Source of the DNA: Asparagopsis taxiformis
Lineage: Eukaryota > Rhodophyta > Florideophyceae > Bonnemaisoniales > Bonnemaisoniaceae
Direction: 5' to 3'
DNA: 64,000 nt
Assembly (NCBI GenBank): GCA_030407315.1
Contig: JALQPE010002818.1
Coordinates: 1-64,000, forward strand
Shown here piece by piece: positions 40,989 to 51,708 of the stretch. Position numbers and translations under genes: made by a program. A model generated the notes under the pieces. It searched no databases. It was given only the letters and a program-made list of their open reading frames with translations, and had not been told where the DNA came from. Numbering within the stretch: the stretch's first letter is position 1; each line of letters starts with the position of its first letter.

Positions 40989-42626
40989 ATGAAGTTCAAT
41001 CTCAAGTTTTCCTTCCTCGCCATTCTTGCACTGCTCTCAACTTCTCTTGCTTCACCAACACGACTAAATACTAATGTTCGACAATTCAACTGCCAATATC
41101 AGACCCGCATGTTGGATGGTACTTGCACAAACAATATTCAACCGGAACTGGGCTCTACAGGACGAGCAGTGTCTTCTCTTCTGAGAAACCGTTCGTCCAA
41201 GAGGCCCTCTACTGCCAAAACTACTCTTCCGTCTGCCCGCTTCATTTCAAACACAGTCTCTAAGCAGGACGGTGACATTCTGAATGACCGTGGTTTGAAT
41301 GAACTCGTAACTTTCTTTGGTCAATTCATCGATCACACAGTCGTATTCACTCCTGTCAGTGAGACCCACATGGACATTCCAATCCCGGAAGATGACGATA
41401 TCTTTGCAAACTTTACGGGTGGTGTCCTTGAGTTCAGACGCTCTGAACGAGTTCCATTGGCCCCTGGATCCAGAAGGGAGCGTCCGGTGAATGAATTATC
41501 AGCGGCATTGGATTTGGCATCTGTTTACGGAGTTGACCAAGAAAGGAACGAAGAACTTCGCACTTTGGTGGATGGAAAACTGAAAACCAGCGCCGGTAAC
41601 CTACTCCCCCTTAACACTGCCGGCTTGCCGAATGCACCTTCTACTGGTCCCAATTTCTTCCTAGCCGGAGATGAGCGAGCAAATGAGAATCCCACTTTGT
41701 CAGCCCTCCATACCCTGTTCGTATTGGAACACAACAACATTTGTGATGAGCTGAAGACAAACTTCCCTTCATACACGGACGAACAGCTCTATGAGACTGC
41801 ACGAAAAATCAACATCGCCGAGTTTCAGAAGATTACCTACGAGGAATTCTACCCCGCTCTGACTGGTAGGAGAATTCGTCGCTACCGTGGATTTAGAGCT
41901 ACGACTGATGTGGGCGTATTGAACGAATTTGCCACTGCCGGCTTCCGTGTCGGACATACACTTGTTGGGAATGCAATTCATCGCACTGGCCCTGGAAACT
42001 CTCAGCGCCCAGATATTCCATTCGGAGAAATGTTCTTCCGATCTGCCGAAGTGCTCCAGGATAATGGAATTGATGAATTCATCAGAGGAGCCACTCAGTT
42101 CGAAGCACAGGAAATTGACTTGAAGGTGCATGATGCCCTTCGCAATGGACTTTTCCAGGGTATTCCCGGAGAGGATGCCGGATTCGATTTGATTGCTCTC
42201 AACTTGCAGCGATCAAGAGATCACAACTTGATTTCGTACAACCAGCTGCGCAAGCGACTTGGTATAGGGCGAGCTCGCAATTTTGCCCAAATCAACAGAA
42301 ATGTGAACATTCAGAGTCTTCTTTCAACCGCGTACGATGGAGACGTCGATAAAGTGGAAGCATGGGTCGGAATGATGGCTGAGAGGCACGAGAGGGGTGG
42401 ATCTTTCGGTCCAACACTGCGCAAATTGTGGGACAAGCAGTTCAGGATGTTCCGAGATGGAGATCGATTCTTCTATCTAAACGACATTTTCTCTACTGAG
42501 CTCAGGAATGCTACACCGAGAATTGATGCGCTGAGGGCGGACAGTGAAACTTTCCGGGACATCATCATCAGGAATACAGACATTACTGACAGCGAACTTC
42601 CGCGCCGAATTTTCTTCACCCAATAA
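40989..42626 (+). CDS. Secreted animal-type haem peroxidase
   Basis: The 545-residue intronless protein has a signal peptide (MKFNLKFSFLAILALLSTSLAS). It belongs to the peroxidase-cyclooxygenase superfamily (myeloperoxidase type), which uses H2O2 to oxidise halides or phenols. Seen: QFIDH at 112-116 with the distal His 116 and haem-linked Asp 115; ASVYGVD at 177-183; GDERANENP at 227-235 with the catalytic Arg; HTLFVLEHN at 241-249; the proximal His 323 in FRVGHTLVG; and LQRSRDHNL at 406-414. The Asp that follows the distal His in myeloperoxidase and helps bind calcium is Thr 117 here. Length and order fit a full catalytic domain without extra modules. In red algae such enzymes would fit oxidative defence or halogen metabolism, which is inference. 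Confidence 0.92.
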   Translation: MKFNLKFSFLAILALLSTSLASPTRLNTNVRQFNCQYQTRMLDGTCTNNIQPELGSTGRAVSSLLRNRSSKRPSTAKTTLPSARFISNTVSKQDGDILNDRGLNELVTFFGQFIDHTVVFTPVSETHMDIPIPEDDDIFANFTGGVLEFRRSERVPLAPGSRRERPVNELSAALDLASVYGVDQERNEELRTLVDGKLKTSAGNLLPLNTAGLPNAPSTGPNFFLAGDERANENPTLSALHTLFVLEHNNICDELKTNFPSYTDEQLYETARKINIAEFQKITYEEFYPALTGRRIRRYRGFRATTDVGVLNEFATAGFRVGHTLVGNAIHRTGPGNSQRPDIPFGEMFFRSAEVLQDNGIDEFIRGATQFEAQEIDLKVHDALRNGLFQGIPGEDAGFDLIALNLQRSRDHNLISYNQLRKRLGIGRARNFAQINRNVNIQSLLSTAYDGDVDKVEAWVGMMAERHERGGSFGPTLRKLWDKQFRMFRDGDRFFYLNDIFSTELRNATPRIDALRADSETFRDIIIRNTDITDSELPRRIFFTQ

Positions 42627-43755
42627 TTCTTTTGCAATCGATTATGCACATCCTAGCGCCTGCTCGCGAATGAAAGTTGAAGCAGAGCGAGAAAGGAAGA
42701 AGCGTTTCCTCCTCTGGGATGTGTAGACATGGCTAGTTTTACAAGATGCAATGTACAGTATTACCGCTTTATTCGCTAGGTAAACACTTACTGTAAACAG
42801 CACTGTGTTAACATCTTAATAGAGGGTCAGAATTGTGCAATATGGCGCAATAACAATGTAAGTAGTGTCGAGGTGACATGGCCTGCCAATGGAAACCGTG
42901 CAGCGAATGGTTGGAAGCAGAAGAATAAAGCTTGCAGTGTCAATTCGTCACGAGAGTGTGCCCAATTTAACAATTTGAGCAATCTCGCGATGCACGTCTT
43001 CTTTTCACCCTGTTTCGGAATGTAAACCACCTATAACCCATAACATCTCAGGCGACAATTCCAACTTCCAGCCGGCCAATGTGGCGATCCGGGATTGAGG
43101 TGTTGTACCCACTGTAAAGAGTATGGCAACAAGAACAACAATTACCTCAATGCTTATAAATGGATCCAGGATCCCTTCCTTGATCTTAATCAGGAAATTC
43201 CTATTTGTCCACTTGTCACACGTTCAGACAGACTGTCCAATAGAAGTTGGCAGACTGTGCAGCATCGAAAATGGTACTACGCAGTGGAAGAGCTTGGCAC
43301 CAGAACGGCAGAGGCATCGACATAGTCGCCTCCAACTGCGTCCCCTCTGATTTATTTCATTCGCTGCATCGCGCTGAAAGTGTCATCGGTTTAATGCTTC
43401 TGTGGAATGTAGAGCCTGTAGTACAGAAACAAAGGCATTCGGGGTGCACGTCAGGAACTCGTGGCAGCAAGTAGAGAGTTGTGCTGGTAAGATAAATGAC
43501 TCGATTGCGCACGATTGTCGCCATGCAACAATTGATCAAAATTCCCCGCTTCCTTCTCTACCCTATTTTGCACTAGGTTATCGGTTGGAAGAAATAAGCT
43601 TTCGTATCTCGATCGATAATCCCACGCGCGACTATTAGCCTCTTATGGTTCATACGCCATTACTGTCAATTTTCGCGTAGATACAATTTCTTTATCGCTA
43701 TTGTTTTTCTCTCCGGCAACATCTCTCACAGATTTTCAGGCAGTGTAGTAGAATA
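42627..43755. other. Intergenic region after the peroxidase
   Basis: No gene that I can support. Short frames near 43095-43474 show no domain. TACAGTATTACC and CACTTACTGTAAAC near 42755-42798 resemble the TACTGTAAG motif of the gypsy antisense promoter, perhaps by chance. Confidence 0.45.
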
Positions 43756-45692
43756 CTATGCTTCCTTGCTTGTTTCCACCGCTGCCTTTCTTTCAGAAGC
43801 TTTACCACCACCTTTAAACCGAGAAGCTCTTGTACCAGTAACAGGGTCTCCTTCAGTATTTACTGACCAACACTTTTTCCAAAACAGCAGCACAATCACC
43901 GCCGCTGTTAGTGGAGGTAAGACGAACAGCAAACATGGAATCAGAACGATCAATAGTCGGATTTCAGGTTTCCGTTCTTTCCCACAAACTGGCTCACCAA
44001 CTTTTCTATGAATAGTATCCGAAATCTATGTGTCAACAGATAACAAATTACAGCAAGAAAAAAATTAGTCCCTTGCTCCAAGTCCTTATTCCCTGTGCAT
44101 TCCTTACAACCTACCTTTCCACTGATTCCCAGCTCAAGCAGCTCACGGTCGACCTGCTTCTTGAACTCTTCATCCACTGCCCCATTGTACAACCAACCAG
44201 CATCGATTGAGTAAAACACATCACTTGTCTCGAATGTGATCAGATTTTCTACCACCCAATCCATGTCAGAGATGGTTGATACGCGAAAAAGAACTTAGCT
44301 CTCGCAACAGGATATTTCAACTTACCACAGCTCACGTCATCCTGCAGCAGAAAATTCCCAACCGTGACATACGTCACAGCGAATCTCACTAGATCGTCCT
44401 CAGCAAGGACCCATTCTAGACACTCCTTGTCGGAGTTACATCTTTTCCATGGGATAGCAGAATCGTCTGCTCCGTCAAATTTCGCCCCGTCCGGATTCAC
44501 TTAAGACGAGAGAAACCGAAAATTGTTAACACTGTCATTGTTTCTGGAGACTTTCTGCGACTGAAAGTAACTTACCTGTGGCATTCCAAATGCTTTCCAA
44601 TGCTGTGTTATGGCGAATAGAATAATAACCCAAATCTTCCGCGGAGAGAAGGTTCACTGCTTTCCGGGGAGTCGTAGGCTGATCAATGAAAAGGAAGTCC
44701 ACAAGAGCCACCTCGTAAAACAACAAGAAAATGGCGAAGAAAGCAACCAAACCAATTCGAAACAGTGATCTAACAATCTCATACGGTGTTGCCAAAGCAC
44801 TACCATTATCTCCATCGATTCGATCTTCTTCATGTATACTTACGCTATCAGTATCCTCTGTGTCATTGGATGAACTTGAATAGTTATAATTGCTGCTAGG
44901 AATGACCTTTAAAGGTATTTCTTCCTTCTGCTCAGATGGTTCACTAGTAACCCCATCACTGAACTCAGAAATGAATAATAGGATAGTTCTGAGACGATTC
45001 ATTCCACGAACATATCGTAAGCGGAATCCAACCAGAACAGCAACACCGACAAAGAGCAGGAAAAAAAATGCAAAGACGCCCCAAGTTTCCCATCGAAATG
45101 GTCGAATCAACTGAGTCCAGGCACCTAGGACAGAACCTTCTGTCTCGGTGAACTTGCCGAGGATGGTTATCGTGCCTTGTACAATCGGTCTACTGGGGTT
45201 GTGATGACACTGTCTTTTCGGAGTTTCGATAATTGCCCCCGTTATTGCAAACTTGTAGCCTTTTTCCGCCATAACTTCGGTAAAATCAATGAGGCTATCT
45301 AGCTCACATTCAGATGAATCTCCAGCCCACATACACAGGTTTTCGCGGGTGGACGTCATCCTATGAATGTCGAATGAAACACCTGTGAGTGACCAATGAA
45401 GATCGGCTGGATTGCCACATGGGAACGGGCTTTGCAAGTGACGAGCGCTCTTGTTGAATTCAGAAGAATTGAAAGATACAAATGGTCGTTCTTCGGTGAA
45501 GAGAAAGCATGTGTTTTGGCGACAGGATTCATACAAGGCGGGGTTGACCTCTAGGTTAGAGAGGCAATTGGTGCCACTTTTTCGAGTTTCAAGATTTGCG
45601 GTGGCGTTGTTTTGTTCACAGTTGAACTTTATTCCTTGTGATCGTGTGGTGATTGAAAATATATAGACCAGTAGGAAAGATATCACATACAT
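43756..45692 (-). CDS. Ionotropic glutamate receptor-like membrane protein, 4 exons (paralogue)
   Basis: Exons 45692-44576, 44499-44326, 44248-44115 and 44025-43756 join in frame to 564 residues. Exons 2 and 3 (174 and 134 nt) equal those of the gene at 23676-25644, and intron phases agree. The start at 45692 gives the signal peptide MYVISFLLVYIFSITTRSQG; the frame is open further upstream. Domains match the paralogue: FNCEQNNATANLE.., FDIHR.., DFTEVMAEKGYKFAITGA, helix WGVFAFFFLLFVGVAVLVGF, acidic/Ser-rich loop, helix LVAFFAIFLLFYEVALVDFL, second binding half, helix LLIVLIPCLLFVLPPLTAAV, basic tail. The last exon acceptor is fixed by alignment: the AG nearer to the conserved PVC block gives a stop, while that at 44026 keeps the frame. 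Channel function is not proven. Confidence 0.65.
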
Positions 45693-46925
45693 TGGATTGA
45701 GGAATTTGGCCGACAGCTGAAGCGCGACGGTGTGAAGCAGGAAGATGGGGATCTTTGAAGAGTAAACTACATTTCTGCAAGAGAATATTCTGCTTTGCTG
45801 GATATATGTAAATTCAGCGCAGGGTTCGGAAGCATTTGATACTTGTTTGCTGCATTGACGAGCAGAATGGATGGTTTCCATTCTTAGCCATAGAAATAGA
45901 CCTTCGACAGCATTATCTGCTTCTTATTTGGTGTGAGATATTGGCGTATAATTGCTGTTCACAGATTACCATTGTTGGCAGCATTGCTGCCTTGAGGAAA
46001 ATATCCAGCTGCGATATGTGCTCTACGTCCTAATATACCATTTCGTTAGGGAACTCCATACAGCGATGCGGGCTCACTTTGAGTTTGCTGAAATTCACGC
46101 TGCCCCGAAGATAACACAGTTGTATGCTGACACAGGGTCGCAAAAGTTGGGAACAACTCCAAATCTCTCGATTCATGTACGCAGTACGCAATAGTAGTTT
46201 TGACTAAGCATGAAGATAAATCGAACTGCGATGCTTCCCGAAATAATTGCTGATCCCACTGCTACTTGTGCTTCATACACACCCTGACCTTGATGCATGG
46301 TGACGGAGAGATCTAACTGATGGAAAGCGGTGGTATTGCCTAGGGCTAGGTGTCTGATTCCTGCAATATATTTATGTATTTCGATGATTTATGAGTCAAT
46401 GAATTGAATGGATACCTGCAGTACGAGCACCGTACCCCGATATACAGTTTGTGGCAAGCTTGTGAGAAGAATGAGTTTTCTGTTTATCGGCCAGCGATGT
46501 TGACGTCGGCGAGTTGAGCAAAATACCAAGCTGTAAGTGGTGTAATTGGTAAGTTGTTCTTCAAAGCTACGGTCCAGTACTGTACTAAATTTTAGTCCGT
46601 CAACACAGAGCGTTTATCGCTCCTTTAATAGCTACTTCTCGCGATAATCTGATTGCTATGCCAATGCTTCAAGCTCATCCACGAAGCATAAGTCACATCA
46701 TCTTTCACTACCAAACTTCGAATTTCGCATTCATGCATTGTCTATGTGTTCCACTAATCCCCGTCTCAAGCAGTGGAATCACGGAACAAGCCAATAAACT
46801 GACTGACGTAGGACGCGATCAACGCCATCCGCCCATAGCTGACATAACTCTTCGTTCATATATTGCCCTGCCAAAGCAAAGACGGACTATGAAACTACCA
46901 ACGTACCTTTCCAACGCTACGAAAC
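45693..46925. other. Intergenic region between the receptor-like gene and the hydrolase cluster
   Basis: Divergent promoters for the two neighbours should lie here. TATATT at 46859-46864, 62 bp before the hydrolase ATG, is a candidate TATA box. No gene seen. Confidence 0.45.
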
Positions 46926-48122
46926 ATGCCTCGAGACATTCTGATTTTCCTCGTCCTTCTGCCTGCCCTTTCGTTTGCACAATTTTCTACCGAGACGCGC
47001 GTATCCAACCTCCGTTATTTGGAAACTGTTCTTTCCAAAACACGTTTCTCCCAGACATGCCCTGAATATATCTCCGCTTCCAAACAAATTTTGTCGCAGA
47101 ATCTCGATGAAGCAAAGTCGTGCAATTATAACGGACTCTCCGTCGAGCAGTTCAACCGTCTGCGCAAACAGTGTCTACGCAGGTCAAAACTGGAGAAACT
47201 ATGCCCAAAGTCCGATGAAGCCTGTGATGAACTTGAACGCGTAAAAGAGGTGTGCAAAAGGATTGGATTTACCAAGTCCACTCGACGGTACTGTGCACGC
47301 ATAGCTCCACTGCAATTCTTCTTCAATGAAATCAGTGCTTTCCAGTGCATGTCTCCGCTTTCCAAATCTGAAGACATGGTGCAACTGCTCGAAAAACGTA
47401 CAAAGATGCTTGCGGAGTCCATCAGAAAGGACGTTGGATTACCGCCACCCGCATACAAACTGTCTGTAGTAGAGCCGTTGAAAGGTGCAGCTTCAAGCGT
47501 CATCATTTTTTTGCACGGCTTCGGTCGATTGACCAATGACTGGGATTCGACCATTGCATTGGCAAGAGCAACGGGGTTTACTAATACTCGATTTATAGCG
47601 CCACAGGCAAATGTGGCATTCCTTGATGCGCTACAGCGCGAGGGACCCAGTTGGTTCAATATTCCAACTCGCGACATTGCAGGGCCGATGGCTACCGAGG
47701 AGGTCATTGAAGCTGCGGCCAATATTGCCAATTTGATCGACATTCAGCACTATGTGCATGGAGTTGCATATGAAAATATTGCAGTGGTTGGATTTAGTCA
47801 AGGTGCTGCTTTGGCTCTCACGGTTTATGCCAGATATCATGTTGCAGCAGCTGTGTCGTTTTCAGGTTATTTGCCGATTGCTGATACGTACCCTGCGGCC
47901 CTCTCGCCTGATTCTGCCAAGTCGCCAGTACTGTTATTCCATGGAGATCAGGATACGACCGTTCCAGTCATTGCTGGACGACTGACAGACCAGGCGCTTC
48001 GCGCTTTCGGTAGGAACGTTGTGTATACTGAGTTTGCGGGTGAGGAACATGGGCTTGAGAAAACATTTAATTTTGCGCGAGACCGCTCGTTGAAGTTATT
48101 GAAAGAGACCATAGCCCACTAA
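46926..48122 (+). CDS. Secreted thioesterase/carboxylesterase-like hydrolase 1 with Cys-rich N-domain
   Basis: 398 residues with signal peptide MPRDILIFLVLLPALSFA. Residues 25-145 form a Cys-rich helical domain (TCPEYI, CARIAPL) found also in two neighbours. Residues 175-398 are an alpha/beta hydrolase of the acyl-protein-thioesterase/carboxylesterase family (Abhydrolase_2): oxyanion loop FLHGFG at 195-200, nucleophile Ser 291 in GFSQGAAL, Asp 343 in GDQDTTVP, and His 375 in EEHG. Family members cleave thioester or ester bonds of acyl chains; intracellular members remove palmitate, but this one is made for export, so its substrate is likely extracellular. It is the only plus-strand member of a four-gene cluster. 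Confidence 0.88.
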   Translation: MPRDILIFLVLLPALSFAQFSTETRVSNLRYLETVLSKTRFSQTCPEYISASKQILSQNLDEAKSCNYNGLSVEQFNRLRKQCLRRSKLEKLCPKSDEACDELERVKEVCKRIGFTKSTRRYCARIAPLQFFFNEISAFQCMSPLSKSEDMVQLLEKRTKMLAESIRKDVGLPPPAYKLSVVEPLKGAASSVIIFLHGFGRLTNDWDSTIALARATGFTNTRFIAPQANVAFLDALQREGPSWFNIPTRDIAGPMATEEVIEAAANIANLIDIQHYVHGVAYENIAVVGFSQGAALALTVYARYHVAAAVSFSGYLPIADTYPAALSPDSAKSPVLLFHGDQDTTVPVIAGRLTDQALRAFGRNVVYTEFAGEEHGLEKTFNFARDRSLKLLKETIAH

Positions 48123-48291
48123 TTTTGTCGCAAAATGTCAGCATTGGATGTAGTTCGGATCCATGCATAGTCTAATGACGACATTCATTGCTTCACAAAC
48201 TCATCATGGCATGCGTAAAGCCATGAAGGGCTAGTCACAGCACAACAACACAATAAATATACACACGGGACAGTCGAACAATGCGATTGCA
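48123..48291. other. Convergent spacer in the hydrolase cluster
   Basis: 169 bp between the stops of hydrolases 1 and 2. CAATAAATA near 48250 could serve as a poly(A) signal for the plus-strand gene. Confidence 0.4.
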
Positions 48292-49257
48292 TCATCTATC
48301 GATATCATTAGTACCGATAGATTCTTTCAAAACGGCCACCATTCTATCGACAACCACATCAAACGATTTGACGACAAGATGACCATCACCCTCAAACTCG
48401 ACGTAGCTAGTATTTCTGCCATACGAACGCAGCGCCTGCGCACTCAAGCGACCAGCGAGCACTGGCAAAATCTCATCACGATCGCCGTGCACAAGCAAAC
48501 TAGGCGCATGTGATTTGGCATTCATGGATGCGGGATAGGATTTGGCCAGTGGCAACCAGCCTGAAATCGACACGCATGCCGCGAAAGCATGTCGCATATA
48601 TGCGGTCAGTGCCAATGCGCCGCCCTGACTGAGCCCTGCGACGGCAATTCGTTGCGGGGCAATCCCATGTGCGACGCATTGAATGCGCGCAATGTCTGCT
48701 ACATTCTGTGCGGCGCGGATGATTTCTTCAGCAGCTTCCGGTCCGTCGGGTTGTACAGAGGGAATATCAAACCACGATGGACGGTCCGGACCGGGGATAC
48801 CGGAGACGTGGTGAGTATTTGCCTGTGGGAGTAGCAGACGGGTGTGTGGCAACTGTGCGCGCAGAAAGGGTATGTAGGGACCCCAGTCAGCCGGGGTGCG
48901 CCCGAGCCCGTGGAGAAGGATGAGGGCGGAGCGTGGACGGTGGATTGGATCGATGGATTGTAGCGCGTAGGCGGGGGTTGGGAGATCAGATGTAACGCGC
49001 AGGAGATTGGTGAGTGGGGATAGAAGAGAGGCGAGGTTATTCTGGGGGGCGTTTTGGGTGGATGAATGGGTTGTACGGGCTGGGATGTGCGTCAAGGTGT
49101 GGAGAACGGAGAGTGAGTTCTTGAGAACTTTGGGAACGGGTTTGGTGAAGGTTTGTTGGAGACGAGAGAGGAGCCGGGCTGGAATTGAAGTGAGTGTGGC
49201 GGATGATAGGGTTAGTAACATAAGCGTTAGGAGGACAAGGGAGTGGGGTCGATGCAT
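48292..49257 (-). CDS. Secreted thioesterase/carboxylesterase-like hydrolase 2 (no Cys-rich N-domain)
   Basis: 321 residues, signal peptide MHRPHSLVLLTLMLLTLSSA. The triad is complete: Ser 210 in GLSQGGAL, Asp 261 in GDRDEILP, His 293 in GDGH; the oxyanion loop is LLHGLGR. Unlike the other three genes of the cluster the region between signal and catalytic domain (about 20-90) lacks the Cys-rich domain and is Ser/Thr/Pro-rich. It has probably lost or replaced that domain. GC-rich codon use is like hydrolases 3 and 4 and unlike hydrolase 1. Confidence 0.88.
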   Translation of the reverse strand: MHRPHSLVLLTLMLLTLSSATLTSIPARLLSRLQQTFTKPVPKVLKNSLSVLHTLTHIPARTTHSSTQNAPQNNLASLLSPLTNLLRVTSDLPTPAYALQSIDPIHRPRSALILLHGLGRTPADWGPYIPFLRAQLPHTRLLLPQANTHHVSGIPGPDRPSWFDIPSVQPDGPEAAEEIIRAAQNVADIARIQCVAHGIAPQRIAVAGLSQGGALALTAYMRHAFAACVSISGWLPLAKSYPASMNAKSHAPSLLVHGDRDEILPVLAGRLSAQALRSYGRNTSYVEFEGDGHLVVKSFDVVVDRMVAVLKESIGTNDIDR

Positions 49258-49647
49258 GATGGAAGTTTGTTAGGAGTTTGAGCATGACGAGCAAGTCGGG
49301 CTGGGCTACATGTTAAATATCGCGGGTGGAATGAACTGGTCCTCTCGTTTGTAGCTGGGAACTGTCGTATGAGAGAGCGCGTTCATAGCAATGGGGCGGA
49401 GGAGATGGAGCGAGACGACTGTGGCTGTGCTTGGCGAGGATGGTCCTTTGATAACTTGCGCAATGATGTTGGTCCTCATGATGAAGAAGACAGCGAGTCC
49501 GGATGGCCAATGGCGCAACGGTGCCGGCTTAGATTGCGCTGCACAATTAAATTTAGGACACGTACGCTGCATGGTTGACACATTCTTTCGGAATTTCTCT
49601 GCAAATTTACGCATCGTTCTCTACAGCAACCAACTTTGATTCGCCGT
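49258..49647. other. Spacer between hydrolases 2 and 3
   Basis: Upstream region of hydrolase 2; TATTTAA on the minus strand near 49313-49320 lies about 58 bp before its ATG. No further gene. Confidence 0.4.
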
Positions 49648-50835
49648 CTAAACGCCAACATTCCTCTTCAAAAATACCAAGCTCTGCTCCACCACAAAGC
49701 CATCGCTTTTCGCAAGTGCATGTTGTTCGCCCTCAAATTCAACAAGCGAAACATTGCGTCCAAACTCACGCATCGCACGCGCACCTCTGCGCGCTCTTTC
49801 GATCGGCACGACGCTATCCGCCGTTCCATGATGCATCAAGCACGGAGCCGATCGAGACGCACCGGTAACATCCGCCGGATACGTCTCTAAAATCGGCACA
49901 AACGCACGATTGGCCACAACTGCCGCCACACGATGTCTCAAATACACCGTCAATGCCAACGCGCCACCCTGCCCATTCCCAAACACTGCCATTCTATTAA
50001 ACGGAATCCCATGAACAACATTCTGCAAATTGAGGATATCCGCAATATTACCCGCCGCTCTCACCACCTGATTCACATTACTCTCATCAAACCACGTCGT
50101 AACCTCCACATCCACCTCTTGCACAAATCTCCTCGGCGCCCTAACCGCAATAAACCTGGTGCGATCAAGCCCGGTCGCTCTCGCCAGATCGATCAACCCA
50201 TCCCACACGGAAGCCGTCTCTCCGCGATCATGCAGCAACACGACGAGGTTATTCGCGGCGCCTCGGAGCGGATCGACGATCTGCACGCCGTAGACGGGCA
50301 ACGGCAGACGCGCCTCGACGCGAATGTCGTCCGCAACGGCGCCGACGCGGGCGGAAAGCGCGCCAATCTGGGCGAAATCCGGCGCGCGATCCGGACAGCG
50401 CGTCGCGAGTAGCGAGGCAAGATAGGCGCGGAGCGGCGATTTACGCGCGCAGTATCGACGCGTCGCGCGTGTGCGCCCAATGATCGCGCATGCTCTACGG
50501 ATCTCGCGCAACGCTACGCAGGCGCCCAATCGCGCGCAGAGTTGCTCCAATTGCTCGCGATTGCCCAATTGGCATCGGCGCAGATAGAGCTCGAAGACTT
50601 GCGGCGGTTGGTCGTTGCGTCGACAGGCGCTCGCGACGGTTATTGCACGCGTGATGGCGTCTTGTGACGCTCGTCGATGCTGCGGACACGTCTCCGCGAA
50701 TCGCGCGTCCGATAGCATGGATTGCAGGCGGCGGAGCTTCTGGACGCGCGTCGAGAGAGACGGGGGTTCTATCGGTTGGCTGCCGGTGAGTGGCAGGAGT
50801 AGGAGAAGGAAGAGGATTGGTGTTTGGGCGCGCAT
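49648..50835 (-). CDS. Hydrolase-family pseudoenzyme 3: catalytic serine lost
   Basis: 395 residues, intact, with signal peptide MRAQTPILFLLLLLPLTGS and the Cys-rich N-domain (TCPQHR, CARKSPL). The catalytic domain aligns with its neighbours throughout, but the nucleophile elbow reads FGNGQGGAL, so Ser is replaced by Gly 288. The oxyanion loop is changed to LLHDRGE. Asp 340 (GTADSVVP) and His 372 (EQHA) remain. An intact frame with a dead nucleophile suggests a selected binding or regulatory role, or a very recent loss. It lies in the same orientation as hydrolases 2 and 4. Confidence 0.85.
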   Translation of the reverse strand: MRAQTPILFLLLLLPLTGSQPIEPPSLSTRVQKLRRLQSMLSDARFAETCPQHRRASQDAITRAITVASACRRNDQPPQVFELYLRRCQLGNREQLEQLCARLGACVALREIRRACAIIGRTRATRRYCARKSPLRAYLASLLATRCPDRAPDFAQIGALSARVGAVADDIRVEARLPLPVYGVQIVDPLRGAANNLVVLLHDRGETASVWDGLIDLARATGLDRTRFIAVRAPRRFVQEVDVEVTTWFDESNVNQVVRAAGNIADILNLQNVVHGIPFNRMAVFGNGQGGALALTVYLRHRVAAVVANRAFVPILETYPADVTGASRSAPCLMHHGTADSVVPIERARRGARAMREFGRNVSLVEFEGEQHALAKSDGFVVEQSLVFLKRNVGV

Positions 50836-51708
50836 GTTTGGATGGATGGATGGATTGGTTTTGTTGTGTGTGGGGGGTTGATGATGGGGCGTTTGGCATT
50901 GCCGAGTTGGTTTGGGTGTATGTATAGAAGAAGGTTATAATGTGCTTTGGAAGCAATTGAACGTGAGTGTTTGGATTTATATCGTTTGATATATCGACGT
51001 TGAGAATAGTTATGTTGCTTCTAACTTGGTTACTCTCCCTGATCATGTTGTTTAGGAGGTTGGATGTTTCCAAATCGTAGTTCTGCAAACATTTGAAAAA
51101 TTGGTTTTCTGTCGATGGTAACTTGGGACAGCTGTCCGGGTTCCAAGGTCCTGAGATAGTTGAGTGACACGTCTTTTGCGAGAACTGGTCCAATAGCAGA
51201 GCTGCATTGAACATCATTCCAGAATAAACTGTCAAAGTAGGGCCCAGTGTTGTAAATCGTCGGATAATAATCTGTCTCAGGCCCGAACACGTGTCAATGT
51301 TCCTCGTGAGACGAACACCGGCAGTGTTGGTGCCATTCAAACCCACACGCACTGTTCTATGAACACGAGACGGATTTCTTTCTCCGTAGAAGATAGAGAG
51401 CGCCTTCAAGCCTCGTTGCTCATGTTGACGGTGCACTGGCAATTCACCGCCCCTGTACCTTTCAATATGTTTTTATTCCTTTGCTATCAACTACAACAAT
51501 GCGCGATGTATCGGGACCCCAGAGCTCAAATAATGATTTGCAGTCATGGAGTGTGTCGGTGGGTTACGAGCATTTAACATATGAATTTAGCACTCGACTT
51601 GGACAGCTTTCAATTGGATCAGTCTAGCAACAACCGTGGGACAGATGTCCTGTCCAAAACCCCATTCCACATCAATATGACGTGGCCCAAATTCAATGCA
51701 CTATTCCA
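50836..51708. other. Spacer between hydrolases 3 and 4 with an unsupported frame
   Basis: A minus-strand frame reaching from 51442 into hydrolase 3 has a mixed-composition start (residues 1-120) and then low-complexity Pro/Thr/Ser text that is only the shadow of hydrolase 3. I recognise nothing in the first part. The region should contain the hydrolase 3 promoter. Confidence 0.35.

Noticed and set aside
43950..44024. Alternative last-exon acceptor of the second receptor-like gene nearer to the conserved PVC block
   Set aside because: It puts a stop codon after three codons; the acceptor at 44026 keeps the frame and aligns with the paralogue.
50495..51442. 315-codon minus-strand frame
   Set aside because: Its second half overlaps hydrolase 3 in another frame and is low complexity; the first half has no recognisable family.
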